Shown here: piece after piece, positions 7,801-14,149 of the stretch
How positions within the stretch are numbered: position 1 is the first letter of the stretch
Layout: each line of letters opens with the position of its first letter
From: an uncultured Clostridia bacterium
GTDB lineage: Bacteria; Bacillota; Clostridia; Oscillospirales; CAG-382
Direction: 5' to 3'
Length of the DNA: 50,247 nt
NCBI GenBank assembly: GCA_947305675.1
Contig: CAMZED010000002.1
Coordinates: 1-50,247, forward strand
Translations under genes and position numbers: made by a program
The notes under the pieces: model-generated
Seen by the model: the letters and a program-made list of their open reading frames with translations, nothing else
Told to the model about the DNA's origin: nothing
The model's database searches: none

Positions 7801-8874
7801 CATTACCTCTGCTCGCCTCCGCTGGGCGAAAAAGAAAGCGAACGTTACGAGACCGCCGTTATCTCACCCGAAAAAGAAAGCGTTTATCTTCACTGCGTAA
7901 GGGCGTTCAGGCGCGCCGCGTCAAAAGGCGCGCACGGGTTGGTGCTTATGGGTTCCTGCGATTGGAACGACGCTTTCTCGCTCGTCGGCGAAAAGGGGCG
8001 GGGCGAAAGCGTGTTTTCAACGTTACTGTATATCGTCGCCGCCGAAAAGTTCATTCCCCTTGCCGAAAGGCTTTCCGACAGAGCGACAGCCGATTACCTC
8101 GCCGCGCGGATAAAAGGTTACCGCGACGCGATCGAAAAACACGCTTTTTCGGGTGACCGGTTCGTCCGCGCATTCTTGGATGACGGGACCGTTCTGGGTG
8201 CGGCAGGGTGCGGCGAATGCGAGATCGATATTATTTCGCAAGCCTGGGCTGAGTTCGCCGGTGCCGGAAAAGGACGCGTCGAAAAAGGGCTTTCCGCCGC
8301 GTATGAAAGGCTTTACGACGCCAAAAACGGGTTGTTCAAACTGTTTGATCCGCCTTTCGCCCGGGGGAACGCGCGTGTGGGCTACGTGCGCGGATACGCC
8401 GCCGGCCTGCGTGAGAACGGCGGACAGTATTCCCACGGGACGCTTTGGGGCGCTTTGGCAATGCTCAAAGCCGGAATGACTCAACGTGCGCTTGAACTTT
8501 TTGCCTGCGTCGAGCCGTTCGCACGTATAAAAGGCATTGAGGATTACGGTCTGGAGCCCTATGCCGTCGCAGCAGATATCTACGGCGGACAACGCGCCGG
8601 GCGCGGCGGCTGGAACTGGTACACCGGCGCCGCCGCCTGGTATTATAAGGTCGCGCTGGAGGGATTTATGGGGATCGAGCTTACCGAGGGCGGAAAAAAG
8701 ATAAGTGTAAAAGCAAAAACCGCCTATTCCGCAAGCATCGGCGTTCCGGGCGGACGGCTTACGGTCATTTCCGCTTTCGGGAACGGACCGGCGCGGCTCG
8801 ACGGGGCGGAAGTGGAATTCCCGCTTGCGGTCTCCGAAGGAGAACACCTGCTTGAAGTCCCGGTTGAACCTTAA
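1825..8874 (+). CDS. Cyclic beta-glucan synthase-like protein (GT84-glycoamylase-GH94)
   Basis: A single 2349-residue frame. Residues ~205-245 and three groups between ~590 and 770 are membrane segments. Between them is a GT84/GT2-like transferase with Asp407-Ser-Asp409 (LDSDTNIS), a catalytic-loop block LSHDVVEGG and the acceptor motif YYRRLHRWMRGDFQ. Residues ~930-1160 match the glycoamylase-like PF10091 domain (YDMLMSEMRMTSYYAVSKG; MAHHVGMS). The C-terminal half is a GH94 phosphorylase fold: FRDQLQD, MHWWHP, RCSDDLLWLPYA, then CDWND with the catalytic-acid candidate Asp2046, and NGGQYSHG. NdvB-type enzymes make cyclic beta-1,2-glucan from UDP-glucose and trim it by phosphorolysis; they are usually ~2800 residues, so this one is shorter. 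It stands alone between a divergent tepA and a terminator. Substrate linkage is inferred. Confidence 0.85.
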   Translation: MQKLSAKTLERSFKTIKRAVSGGADCPDWIKDNFHIISERYKQAVSNKQTFKNPTLAAEVAKLVPSERMVEDLAAKLPETNKGETLAELRSCGDIASAAAIIKIAEEMSSGGENIPDLVKTLISVGDEDITPLVEARWRAEPVLRSSEPGYDTFAKPTKDAYRTKLAEYAKKRGVTETAAAESLAEKRKKEGVPPGKTLFALRKTPAVLWAVFAFSVFLPLAFAAFCFCGAAAFLLFFPIGAASVYTADFISSLVTPAGEELKTELDAVPDSAKTLVAAAALLNGSDSDEKLFSSLSRFAFMNPDKNVYFCLLADLPDSAEQYRVSDAAAFEKARTAIDALNDKFDGRFCLFMREREFNRSEGSFGGLERKRGAVCALVEHIKTGKYSDCYYGGDFIRGVKYIVTLDSDTNISIDSVKDLISVALHPLNRPEYGENRVLSGYGVIQPAMRTELKSAYATGFSRLTSGDAGADRYASAYFKRSQDLFGSGSFCGKGLIDVEAFWRYVCGKLPDGLVLSHDVVEGGILRTLGVSDISFTDSTPKNTVSYYRRLHRWMRGDFQNLYFVFSKRRKLLPAIAKWRILLSVLRHAVPVFAVLGAILPGDVQTGGFVKFLLAYSYLFLPNLLYVLRYLLRGTPFAAFRYFSKTGSVAVQTATRTFYGISSSCRQAFLTAHAYILAAYRMAVRKKTLEWTTAAQTEQLAHGLGKYVLDGLFSFLSGLLIMIFAPIPFARFAGLLFFIYPLAAAVLSRPIGGGDEFSVPLSAKQKEILKAHAKDMWRFYSDSVTESTSFLPPDNIQLSPVANTAMRTSPTNIGFYLVSAMAACDFGFISEKELYSRLSDTLDSVLALEKYRGNLYNWYDLTNCEVIGERFVSAVDSGNFAVMLSALRRGLLSRERGEERSALIKKCDSLLCGTDLNAFYDKKRDLFFIGCRDGGDTEGIGHYDMLMSEMRMTSYYAVSKGAVGKKHWLRLGRTVTAKNGYIGMLSWSGTAFEYLMPQLFLPLYRDSFIYESIAFAVSMQKSAGRIWGVSESAYYAFNGDMHYQYKANGIQALALRRCGPDEKVVSPYSSYLALSICPSAALKNLDRFAKKGLYGKYGMYEALDLNSGDGMAVKCYMAHHVGMSIIACLNACFDGLFIKRFMGDGRTDAAYELLTESVPQAPGVFKGVGGVCSRRGEKRPAIPGVRAGEPNELSPSVAVLSKGDLTAVISDIGHIGLYRGEKLISHTEFFRQSPRFTPKVMFLRGGKVFDCTKISGADMLRFGFERGKDHVCHIASGEGFSGRVKYSLSKSGDCFVIETRAESIKKYDVMLAFEPVMETRRDYLSHLSFKRLFVESSFDASANVLYFHRRSGGDGKHIFTVAVAPRDKNAKIKFASDRSPFYASSDGGTETFASLGLMNVAASACVSPYCTMKICSCDGGHAAFLIACGETKEECRRSIRAARCDLRGAGSLADRTAESLAAAILYGGSIRPGDGSGAFGINDIWSLGISGDLPLITVQAKRPEFERALAVVRSFISLARSGVRCDLVFVADDGELYGRPAERSLREAVARGGGNGYLGYRGGIFIVRSGDLGEKKIAGLKAVSNAVYDLDSAASFPKPVLPSPEPVISSPPENRFFRVPDGAIEAGNGYFLNGTYTVDKTKPLKNPYTFVLTGRRFSSVLTQSSLGVTFYANAHECRIGSFFGDSSTNDIGERLIIHSGGKRYDACACAYEVTFGNGRAVYKGIAGGVEYSVTAAVCEKYPLKLIKLESSGAVKAELELIPSMGSSVAPQDGIESSARSCMGNACVFVRSPLSSSFPDGRGFIGVCSGVSDSAACRVSAEGTDLKFFIGACSTLAGAYAVASKPGEAFFDSQLEKASRFAASLTPDIKISTGDPLRDEFINVFVPYQVAACRFFARGSFYQSGGAYGFRDQLQDGLSLVYTLPGSVRDHIIRCCAHQYESGDVMHWWHPKCAGSPERGVKTRCSDDLLWLPYAAADYVARTGDVGLLGEEIHYLCSPPLGEKESERYETAVISPEKESVYLHCVRAFRRAASKGAHGLVLMGSCDWNDAFSLVGEKGRGESVFSTLLYIVAAEKFIPLAERLSDRATADYLAARIKGYRDAIEKHAFSGDRFVRAFLDDGTVLGAAGCGECEIDIISQAWAEFAGAGKGRVEKGLSAAYERLYDAKNGLFKLFDPPFARGNARVGYVRGYAAGLRENGGQYSHGTLWGALAMLKAGMTQRALELFACVEPFARIKGIEDYGLEPYAVAADIYGGQRAGRGGWNWYTGAAAWYYKVALEGFMGIELTEGGKKISVKAKTAYSASIGVPGGRLTVISAFGNGPARLDGAEVEFPLAVSEGEHLLEVPVEP

Positions 8875-8880
8875 AAAACG

Positions 8881-8907
8881 CCGCGCCGGTTTCGGCGCGG
8901 TATTTTG
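8881..8907 (+). terminator. Terminator of the glucan synthase gene
   Basis: CCGCGCCG (8881-8888), loop GTTT, CGGCGCGG (8893-8900), then TATTTTG. It starts seven bases after the stop codon. Confidence 0.8.
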
Positions 8908-8929
8908 TTATTTACGTCGTTATAAAGTG

Positions 8930-8958
8930 TTGATTTTTCGGCGGAAACGTGTTATAAT
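8930..8958 (+). promoter_or_regulatory. Promoter of the STAS/ATPase-like pair
   Basis: TTGATT (8930-8935), 17 bp, TATAAT (8953-8958), with an extended -10 TG one base upstream. The leader is short and carries AAGGAG just before the ATG at 8989. Confidence 0.8.
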
Positions 8959-8988
8959 CATAAAAGAAACAGTTAAGGAGCGATAATA

Positions 8989-9585
8989 ATGGTTTCAGAC
9001 GTAATTCACGTTGCGAGCGACGGCACCGGTATGGAAGAAGCGCTTGCGATCGCCGACAAGGTCGCCGCTTATCAGTCGCTGGACAAAAAAAGCGCCGTTC
9101 ACTTAAGGCTTTTCGCCGAGGAGATGATGGGCATGATGAAAGCCCTCACCGGCGAACGCGAAGCCGATTTCCGCATAGAGGTAAAAGACGGCGTCGATTC
9201 GCTGCACCTGACGGCTGAAACAATGATGAACGCCGAAATGCGCGCAAAACTCATCTCCGCCTCCACCGCGGGCGAAAACGCCGCCGCTAAAGGGTTTGCC
9301 GGCAAACTGAAAGATATTTTCCAGCGCGCGTTCGAACCCCAGTTTTACGGCGGCGAGGATCTTGTCGGGACCGGGTTCGCCGGCACTTCCGCCGAGATAA
9401 GCGGGGTCTCGCTTTCGACGGCGGGTATGTGGTCGCTCAACCGGTATAAAAACTCCGCCGCTTCGGAACGCCCCGACAAAGATTGGGACGAACTTGAACG
9501 TTCGGTGGTGGCGGAACTTGCCGACGAAGTGGAAGTCGGCATCTCCGGCAACACGGTCGAACTTGTAGTTTACAAAAAATTTTGA
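8989..9585 (+). CDS. Degenerate RsbW/SpoIIAB-like (GHKL-fold) partner of a STAS protein
   Basis: 198 residues, soluble, no signal. The order of elements (MEEALAIADKVAAYQSLDKK, then LRLFAEEMMGMMKAL, then a long insert, then ELADEVEVGISGNTVELVVY at the C-terminus) follows the histidine-kinase-like ATPase fold of anti-sigma factor kinases. The helix that should hold the N box (E...N) reads EEMMGMMK without Asn, and no DxGxG box is visible, so ATP binding is doubtful. It is followed 15 bp later by a STAS antagonist, the classical partner of RsbW/SpoIIAB. No sigma factor gene is adjacent. I infer a partner-switching role that may not use phosphorylation. Family assignment is by layout and context, not strong motif identity. 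Confidence 0.55.
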   Translation: MVSDVIHVASDGTGMEEALAIADKVAAYQSLDKKSAVHLRLFAEEMMGMMKALTGEREADFRIEVKDGVDSLHLTAETMMNAEMRAKLISASTAGENAAAKGFAGKLKDIFQRAFEPQFYGGEDLVGTGFAGTSAEISGVSLSTAGMWSLNRYKNSAASERPDKDWDELERSVVAELADEVEVGISGNTVELVVYKKF

Positions 9586-9600
9586 AAGGACCGACATAAA

Positions 9601-9897
9601 ATGACTTTACAAAAAATCGCCAACGGATCCCAGCTCACAGTCGAGATCGAGGGCAGGCTCGACACCTCCACCGCGCCCGAATTCGAATCGTTCATAAACG
9701 ACAATATCGCCGGAGTCGCAGAACTTATAATCGATATGAAGAATCTCGACTACATATCGTCGGCGGGTCTGCGCGTTCTTCTTTCCGCGCAGAAAAAGAT
9801 GAACGCAGTCGGCAAAATGATCGTCAAAAACGCCAACGAGACCGTAAAAGAAATATTCGAGGTCACCGGTTTCTCCGATATCCTCACCATTGAGTAA
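9601..9897 (+). CDS. STAS-domain anti-sigma factor antagonist (SpoIIAA/RsbV-like)
   Basis: 98 residues, exactly one STAS domain. It starts with the beta strands QLTVEIEGRLDTSTAPEFES, and the regulatory loop reads LDYISSAGLRVLLSAQ. Ser54 aligns with the serine phosphorylated in RsbV and SpoIIAA (motif DS(S/T)GL), although the preceding Asp is Ser here. The C-terminus EIFEVTGFSDILTIE is typical. In this family the unphosphorylated form sequesters the anti-sigma kinase. The upstream gene at 8989 is the likely partner; both share the promoter at 8930 and end at the terminator at 9924. The spaced GAAAGGACC provides the ribosome site. Confidence 0.88.
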   Translation: MTLQKIANGSQLTVEIEGRLDTSTAPEFESFINDNIAGVAELIIDMKNLDYISSAGLRVLLSAQKKMNAVGKMIVKNANETVKEIFEVTGFSDILTIE

Positions 9898-9923
9898 GAT
9901 CGCCCTGATCCGAAACAAAAACA

Positions 9924-9963
9924 CGCCGGAGGAATGAACGTCTCATTCCTCCGGCGGTTTTTT
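9924..9963. terminator. Bidirectional terminator between convergent genes
   Basis: A 14-bp perfect stem, CGCCGGAGGAATGA (9924-9937) with its complement (9943-9956), 5-nt loop. GTTTTTT follows on the plus side and TGTTTTTGTTT on the minus side, so it serves both the STAS gene and the lipoprotein at 9984. Confidence 0.85.
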
Positions 9964-9969
9964 CAGCAT

Positions 9970-9990
9970 AGGGTGAGCGCCGCTCACCCT
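9970..9990. repeat. REP-like palindrome overlapping a stop codon
   Basis: AGGGTGAGCG-C-CGCTCACCCT is a perfect 10-bp inverted repeat with a single-base centre. The TGA stop of the minus-strand lipoprotein (9986-9984) lies inside it. It sits 13 bp from the terminator stem at 9924-9956. It lacks a T tract of its own. Confidence 0.55.
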
Positions 9991-11225
9991 ACGTTTGTTT
10001 TTAAATATTCGGTCGCCCGGTAAAGCATCACAGCGCAATCGCGCCGTGTAAGCGGTTTTGCCGGATCGTCGGCGGGGTCGATTATACCCTCGCGGCGCAG
10101 CGCCGAAAGCACCGGGGTTATCTCGTCGGATCCGTCGGCGTTGGCTGTTTTGTATGCCGGGATCGAAAGCGCCGCCGCCGTCATGGCGGCCGCCTCGCCC
10201 ATCAATATGGCGGATCTCGGGCGGAACGCTCCGCTGTCGAGCTTTATAAGCCCTTTGTCCGCCGCCGCGGCGATAAAACCTTTAAGCCCCGACGAAAGTC
10301 CCGCGTCGTCGGTCGCGACGGTGTCTGCCACCGCCCGGACGCTGTCGGCAAGTCCGGCCGCACACATAAGCATTACCAGAAAATCCACTCTGTCGACTTC
10401 GGTTTCCGGCTCGAAAACATATTCCCCCGCGGCGTAACGGTAAGTCATAACGTCGGCGGCGCACATCTGCTGCGCCGCAAGATGGGCGCTGTCGTCAAGC
10501 ATATCCGAAAACTTTATCCCCGAAGGATTTTCAGCGACGGTGATCGAACAGGCGACCTCGCCGGATTCGGCGCCGAAACGGTCGGAAACGGTATAAACAA
10601 GTTTATCCTTTCCGGTGAATCCCTCGTTCGGGGAATAGAACAGCTTGCCGTCGGACGTGATCTCGACCGACCCGTTTCGCGGATAGGAAACGACGTTCAC
10701 GGCAACTTCGTCGCCGTCGGGATCGTAGTATTCCAGTTTGCCCTCACAGGCGATCCCTTCCACGGTAAATACTTCCGAGTCGCCGCCTACCGGCGCAAGG
10801 TTATCCGAATCGCGCAGGGTTATCACACAGCGGACGGCTGTTTTCCAGTTCGCGGCGTCGCTGCTGAATCCGAACCCCGCGGACTCCGTTTCGGCGTTCG
10901 GCACGAACCTCAGGTAATTCAGCTGTTCCGCCGGAACGGTCTGGCCTTTAATTATTCCCGCGCCGCGGAACATAAGCACTCCGTCGGCGGGATCGGGCAA
11001 TTCAGTCACGGTGATATAAGTTATCGGGCTGCCCAGTGCCGATTCGAAATCCCCGCGGGTGAACGCCGCGCTTTCGTTTTTACGGGCGTATTTTTCAAGC
11101 GCAGTGCCGTTTTTTATTATCCCGAACGCCTTCGGAAGCCGTTCGTCCGCCTCCCGGCTGCCGCCGCAGGCAAACAGCGAAAGCGCCAGCGCAAAACAGA
11201 TCATAAGGGCGATCAATCTTTTCAT
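9984..11225 (-). CDS. Lipoprotein with cadherin-like and SLH-like modules
   Basis: 413 residues. MKRLIALMICFALALSLFAC is a lipoprotein signal ending in the lipobox LFAC, so the mature protein is anchored outside the membrane. Residues ~155-230 form an Ig/cadherin-like module (EVAVNVVSYPRNGSVEITSD, then FYSPNEGFTGKDKLVYTVSD), matching the C-terminal module of the neighbour at 11418. The C-terminal third (from FSDMLDDSAHLAAQQMCAAD onward, with FRPRSAILMGEAAAM and LTRRDCAVMLYRATEY) contains three S-layer-homology-like repeats. The protein could bridge membrane and wall polysaccharide. It follows the terminator at 11333-11365 and so is probably expressed separately from the upstream block; an inverted repeat (11263-11288) lies in its leader. 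Confidence 0.75.
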   Translation of the reverse strand: MKRLIALMICFALALSLFACGGSREADERLPKAFGIIKNGTALEKYARKNESAAFTRGDFESALGSPITYITVTELPDPADGVLMFRGAGIIKGQTVPAEQLNYLRFVPNAETESAGFGFSSDAANWKTAVRCVITLRDSDNLAPVGGDSEVFTVEGIACEGKLEYYDPDGDEVAVNVVSYPRNGSVEITSDGKLFYSPNEGFTGKDKLVYTVSDRFGAESGEVACSITVAENPSGIKFSDMLDDSAHLAAQQMCAADVMTYRYAAGEYVFEPETEVDRVDFLVMLMCAAGLADSVRAVADTVATDDAGLSSGLKGFIAAAADKGLIKLDSGAFRPRSAILMGEAAAMTAAALSIPAYKTANADGSDEITPVLSALRREGIIDPADDPAKPLTRRDCAVMLYRATEYLKTNVG

Positions 11226-11262
11226 TATCGCATTATCTCCTCTTTTTTCGGTATGTTAAATT

Positions 11263-11288
11263 AATATACGCTGTTTCCGGCGTATATT
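11263..11288. promoter_or_regulatory. Perfect inverted repeat upstream of the 9984-11225 lipoprotein
   Basis: AATATACGC (11263-11271) and GCGTATATT (11280-11288) form a 9-bp perfect dyad with an 8-bp spacer, 38 bp from the start codon. The form fits an operator; it has no T tract and so is not a terminator. The regulator is unknown. Confidence 0.45.
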
Positions 11289-11332
11289 CCCAAAAGGAGC
11301 AAAAAAGCAAATAACGCCCTTGCGGGCGCACG

Positions 11333-11365
11333 AAAAAGCCGGCTGACATATAACGTAAGCCGGCT
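11333..11365 (-). terminator. Terminator of the discoidin/DUF4855 lipoprotein block
   Basis: In the minus direction AGCCGGCT (11365-11358) and AGCCGGCT (11344-11337) pair around a 13-nt loop and are followed by TTTTT (with one A overlapping the stem edge). It lies about 50 bp past the stop at 11418. Confidence 0.65.
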
Positions 11366-11417
11366 CTTTCTCATATTTAATTTATCGGCGCGGCGCGTTC
11401 GCAGCCGGACCAAGGCT

Positions 11418-14072
11418 TTATCCGACGGTCACGGTCACCTCGGTGACGGCGCCGGAAGTATGTCCGAGATCGATGCAGATTGCAAAACTGTCCTTGCCGG
11501 TGAACCCCTGCAGAGGATAATAGGCAAAACTGCCGTCGTGGTTGACTCTTACCGAGCCGTAGCGCGGAGAAACCGCGACTGTAAGCGAATCACCGTATTC
11601 GGAGAATTCTCCGAGTTCGATCTTTCCGCTTACGGCTTTGCCCGCCTTGCCCGAAAGTTCGATCTTGCTTCCTGAAGGCAAACTTACCTCTCCGACTTCG
11701 GCGACCTCGAATTTCTCGTTGGCGAAGAGATAAAGATCGTCGTAGATTTTGCGGACGGACGATTCTTTGGAATAGCAGGCGGTGTAAAACGCGCCGGGAA
11801 CCCCGTCCTGATAATAGATCTTAACGGCGTTCATATATCCAGTCTGCGCGCCGGCGACCATATATTCGTGGAATCTGGCGGCGTTGTTTTTGTTTGTCGG
11901 GTCGGAGATCTCCATCTCGACGCACATCCCGAGCAAACGGGTGATCTCGGCGTTGGTATAAAGGATCTCGGAGCTGAGATTCGACCTGAACATATAGTTC
12001 GGCTGCATGCAGGCGAGATCGAATCCGAGCGCCTTCCAATCGGCGTAACCCGAAGCCGACTGATAGGGGATCCAGAACAGTTTGTATCCGAGCTTGTGGG
12101 CGTATTCCGAAGCGTATTTTATAAGCTGAGTCTCGTGCGGGTCGCTGTAGTTTATCGATTCTTCAAACCAATAATAGCCTTTGAAATCAAGGTTTTTGTA
12201 ATTTCCTGCTTTGAATCTCGCAAGAGTTTCGTCCATTATCCATTTAATGGCTTTTTTGCGGTCTTCGATCTTCGAAAAATCCTCGTCCGTGCCGTCGCCG
12301 TCGATATCTCCGAACTTGTTCGGGCGGTCGTCGACGGTCGGGAAGGTGTAAAGCACGGGAGTATAAACTTTTACTTTATAGTCTTCGCGGCGGAGTTGCG
12401 TTTTTACGTTCTGAACGCATTCTTCCAGCGCGTTCATATTGCGGCCTTCAAAGAATATGTCGTCGAGATAGAACCTCCATCCCGCCGCGGTCTTTCCGTT
12501 GGCGCTGTAATTGAAACTTGTGTACGGCAGATAAAGGAACGCGTCGAAGAACGTGTCGGTGATCTTGCCGGACGCGTCAAGATAAGCCGTGTAGGGCAGA
12601 TATTCCTCCGGCATGATCAACCCGTTTTCGCTGTGGTTGTCGCCGTTCGGTATGCAGTTATAAGAAAGCAGCATATTGTGAACTCCGTCGAAATCCGCGG
12701 GCGTTATATAACTGCCGTTAAGGCTTGCTTTATCGTCGGGCGAATCGGGAACGATATCTTTCGCGCCGGAAACGTTCTTCTTGCCGAAAATCTCTATCTC
12801 GTCGACGTAGGCGTGCACGTCGACGATGAACGAAAGTTTTGCATAGCGCGCTTTTGTGCTCTGTTTAAAAGTTTCGGAAACGCGCGTGATCTCGCTTGCG
12901 GCGGTGGAACCGTTGACCGATTCGGCGCTGTAAAGCGTTTGCCATTCCCTGCCGTCGAGCGATACCGCAAGCCTTATATAGCGCGGATACCTTACACCGG
13001 GCTGAGTATCTTTGAGGAAGCCGGCGGAAAAACCGCTTACCGCCGAAATCGCACCGAGATCGACGACTATTTCGCGGCTGTCCCCGCGGGTGAAATGCAT
13101 CCAGCTGCCGTCGCTTATGGCGGCGAGGCTCGCTTTGCGGCTGTCGGTGAGCAGCGCTGTGTTTTTGGTATTGAACCAGTCGGTGGCGATATCCTCGGTG
13201 AGCGACGACCCGGCGAACACGAGCGCACGTCTGCCGGCGGCGAGGTTTATGGTTTTGTCGTAATCGGGAACCGATTTATCCCAGTTCTTTTCCTCTTCGA
13301 TCAACGGAACTTCGCTTGCTCCGTAATAGTCGGCGGATTTTATCACACCGGTCTTTTCGTCGGAGTCTTTATATTTTTCGTCGTAGGCGTAAGCGCTTAT
13401 CTCGCCGACAAACAGCCATACCGAAGATCCGCCCGAAATACTCACGCGGATATACCTTGCGCTTATCGAGTTCTGAAGGTTCACCGGAAAATCGTAAGCC
13501 TCGTTCGTCTGCATATCCGAAGGGGGATAAGCCGTGCCCACGCAGACGTATTCTTTATCTTCCCCGGCGACGTAATAAGTCACTTTCGAGCTGACGCCTA
13601 TTCCGTAAGAAACGTGGTTGAGCACGTCGGTGCGGAAATCGAGTATCCCGCCGACCGTTTTGCCGAGATCGAAATCGATCGTGATCCCGTCCGCCGCGGG
13701 CTTGTAATAACCGACCCAGGTGCTTTTATCAAAAGCGACGGGCGATTCGCCGTCGGTAAGCAATCTGCCGCGGTCGGGATATTCCTCGCTGGCGAACGCC
13801 GAGCTTTCGTAATAACTCTTATAAAGGACATTGTCTTTCCCCATATTCCGGTCGCTTCCGCCGGTAAGCAAAGCGTCGATCTTCGCGACTTGTTCGGCGG
13901 CAAGCGCGGCTTTCGGGTCGGATTCGGGTTCCGACTGCGCCGCGGCGCCGCTTTCGGTCTCGGAAGCGCCTTCGCTTACGTCCGCGCCGGAAGTGCCCGC
14001 GTAGGAAGAGTTATTGCACGCCGCGGCAAAAAGCATCGCCGCGACAATTATAAGGCATATCAATCTTTTCAT
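11418..14072 (-). CDS. Lipoprotein with two discoidin domains, DUF4855 and a cadherin-like module
   Basis: 884 residues. The signal MKRLICLIIVAAMLFAAAC ends in a lipobox. Two F5/8C (discoidin) folds follow, at roughly residues 85-230 and 265-435 (for example ARYIRVSISGGSSVWLFVGE and KARYAKLSFIVDVHAYVDEI). Residues ~455-790 match DUF4855, beginning MLLSYNCIPNGDN and including FFDAFLYLPYTSF, GYYWFEESINY and GFDLACMQPNYMF; this domain has a glycosidase-like barrel appearance. The last ~75 residues are a cadherin-like module (VSPRYGSVRVNHDGSFAYYP, GFTGKDSF). I infer a membrane-anchored glycan-binding, perhaps glycan-cleaving protein. It lies downstream of two discoidin lipoproteins transcribed in the same direction. 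Confidence 0.78.
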   Translation of the reverse strand: MKRLICLIIVAAMLFAAACNNSSYAGTSGADVSEGASETESGAAAQSEPESDPKAALAAEQVAKIDALLTGGSDRNMGKDNVLYKSYYESSAFASEEYPDRGRLLTDGESPVAFDKSTWVGYYKPAADGITIDFDLGKTVGGILDFRTDVLNHVSYGIGVSSKVTYYVAGEDKEYVCVGTAYPPSDMQTNEAYDFPVNLQNSISARYIRVSISGGSSVWLFVGEISAYAYDEKYKDSDEKTGVIKSADYYGASEVPLIEEEKNWDKSVPDYDKTINLAAGRRALVFAGSSLTEDIATDWFNTKNTALLTDSRKASLAAISDGSWMHFTRGDSREIVVDLGAISAVSGFSAGFLKDTQPGVRYPRYIRLAVSLDGREWQTLYSAESVNGSTAASEITRVSETFKQSTKARYAKLSFIVDVHAYVDEIEIFGKKNVSGAKDIVPDSPDDKASLNGSYITPADFDGVHNMLLSYNCIPNGDNHSENGLIMPEEYLPYTAYLDASGKITDTFFDAFLYLPYTSFNYSANGKTAAGWRFYLDDIFFEGRNMNALEECVQNVKTQLRREDYKVKVYTPVLYTFPTVDDRPNKFGDIDGDGTDEDFSKIEDRKKAIKWIMDETLARFKAGNYKNLDFKGYYWFEESINYSDPHETQLIKYASEYAHKLGYKLFWIPYQSASGYADWKALGFDLACMQPNYMFRSNLSSEILYTNAEITRLLGMCVEMEISDPTNKNNAARFHEYMVAGAQTGYMNAVKIYYQDGVPGAFYTACYSKESSVRKIYDDLYLFANEKFEVAEVGEVSLPSGSKIELSGKAGKAVSGKIELGEFSEYGDSLTVAVSPRYGSVRVNHDGSFAYYPLQGFTGKDSFAICIDLGHTSGAVTEVTVTVG

Positions 14073-14098
14073 AATCCTTGTCTCCTCAGGGTCAAATT

Positions 14099-14122
14099 AT
14101 GGGCTGCCGTTAAGCAGCCCAT
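14099..14122. other. Intercistronic hairpin in the lipoprotein block
   Basis: ATGGGCTGC-CGTTAA-GCAGCCCAT, a 9-bp perfect stem. In the direction of transcription (minus) only AATTTG follows, so it is a weak terminator at best. It may stabilise or process the upstream mRNA and so set lower expression of the large gene at 11418. On the plus strand it is followed by AAATTTTT. Confidence 0.5.
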
Positions 14123-14149
14123 AAATTTTTGCAAAACTTTACGCTGTTA

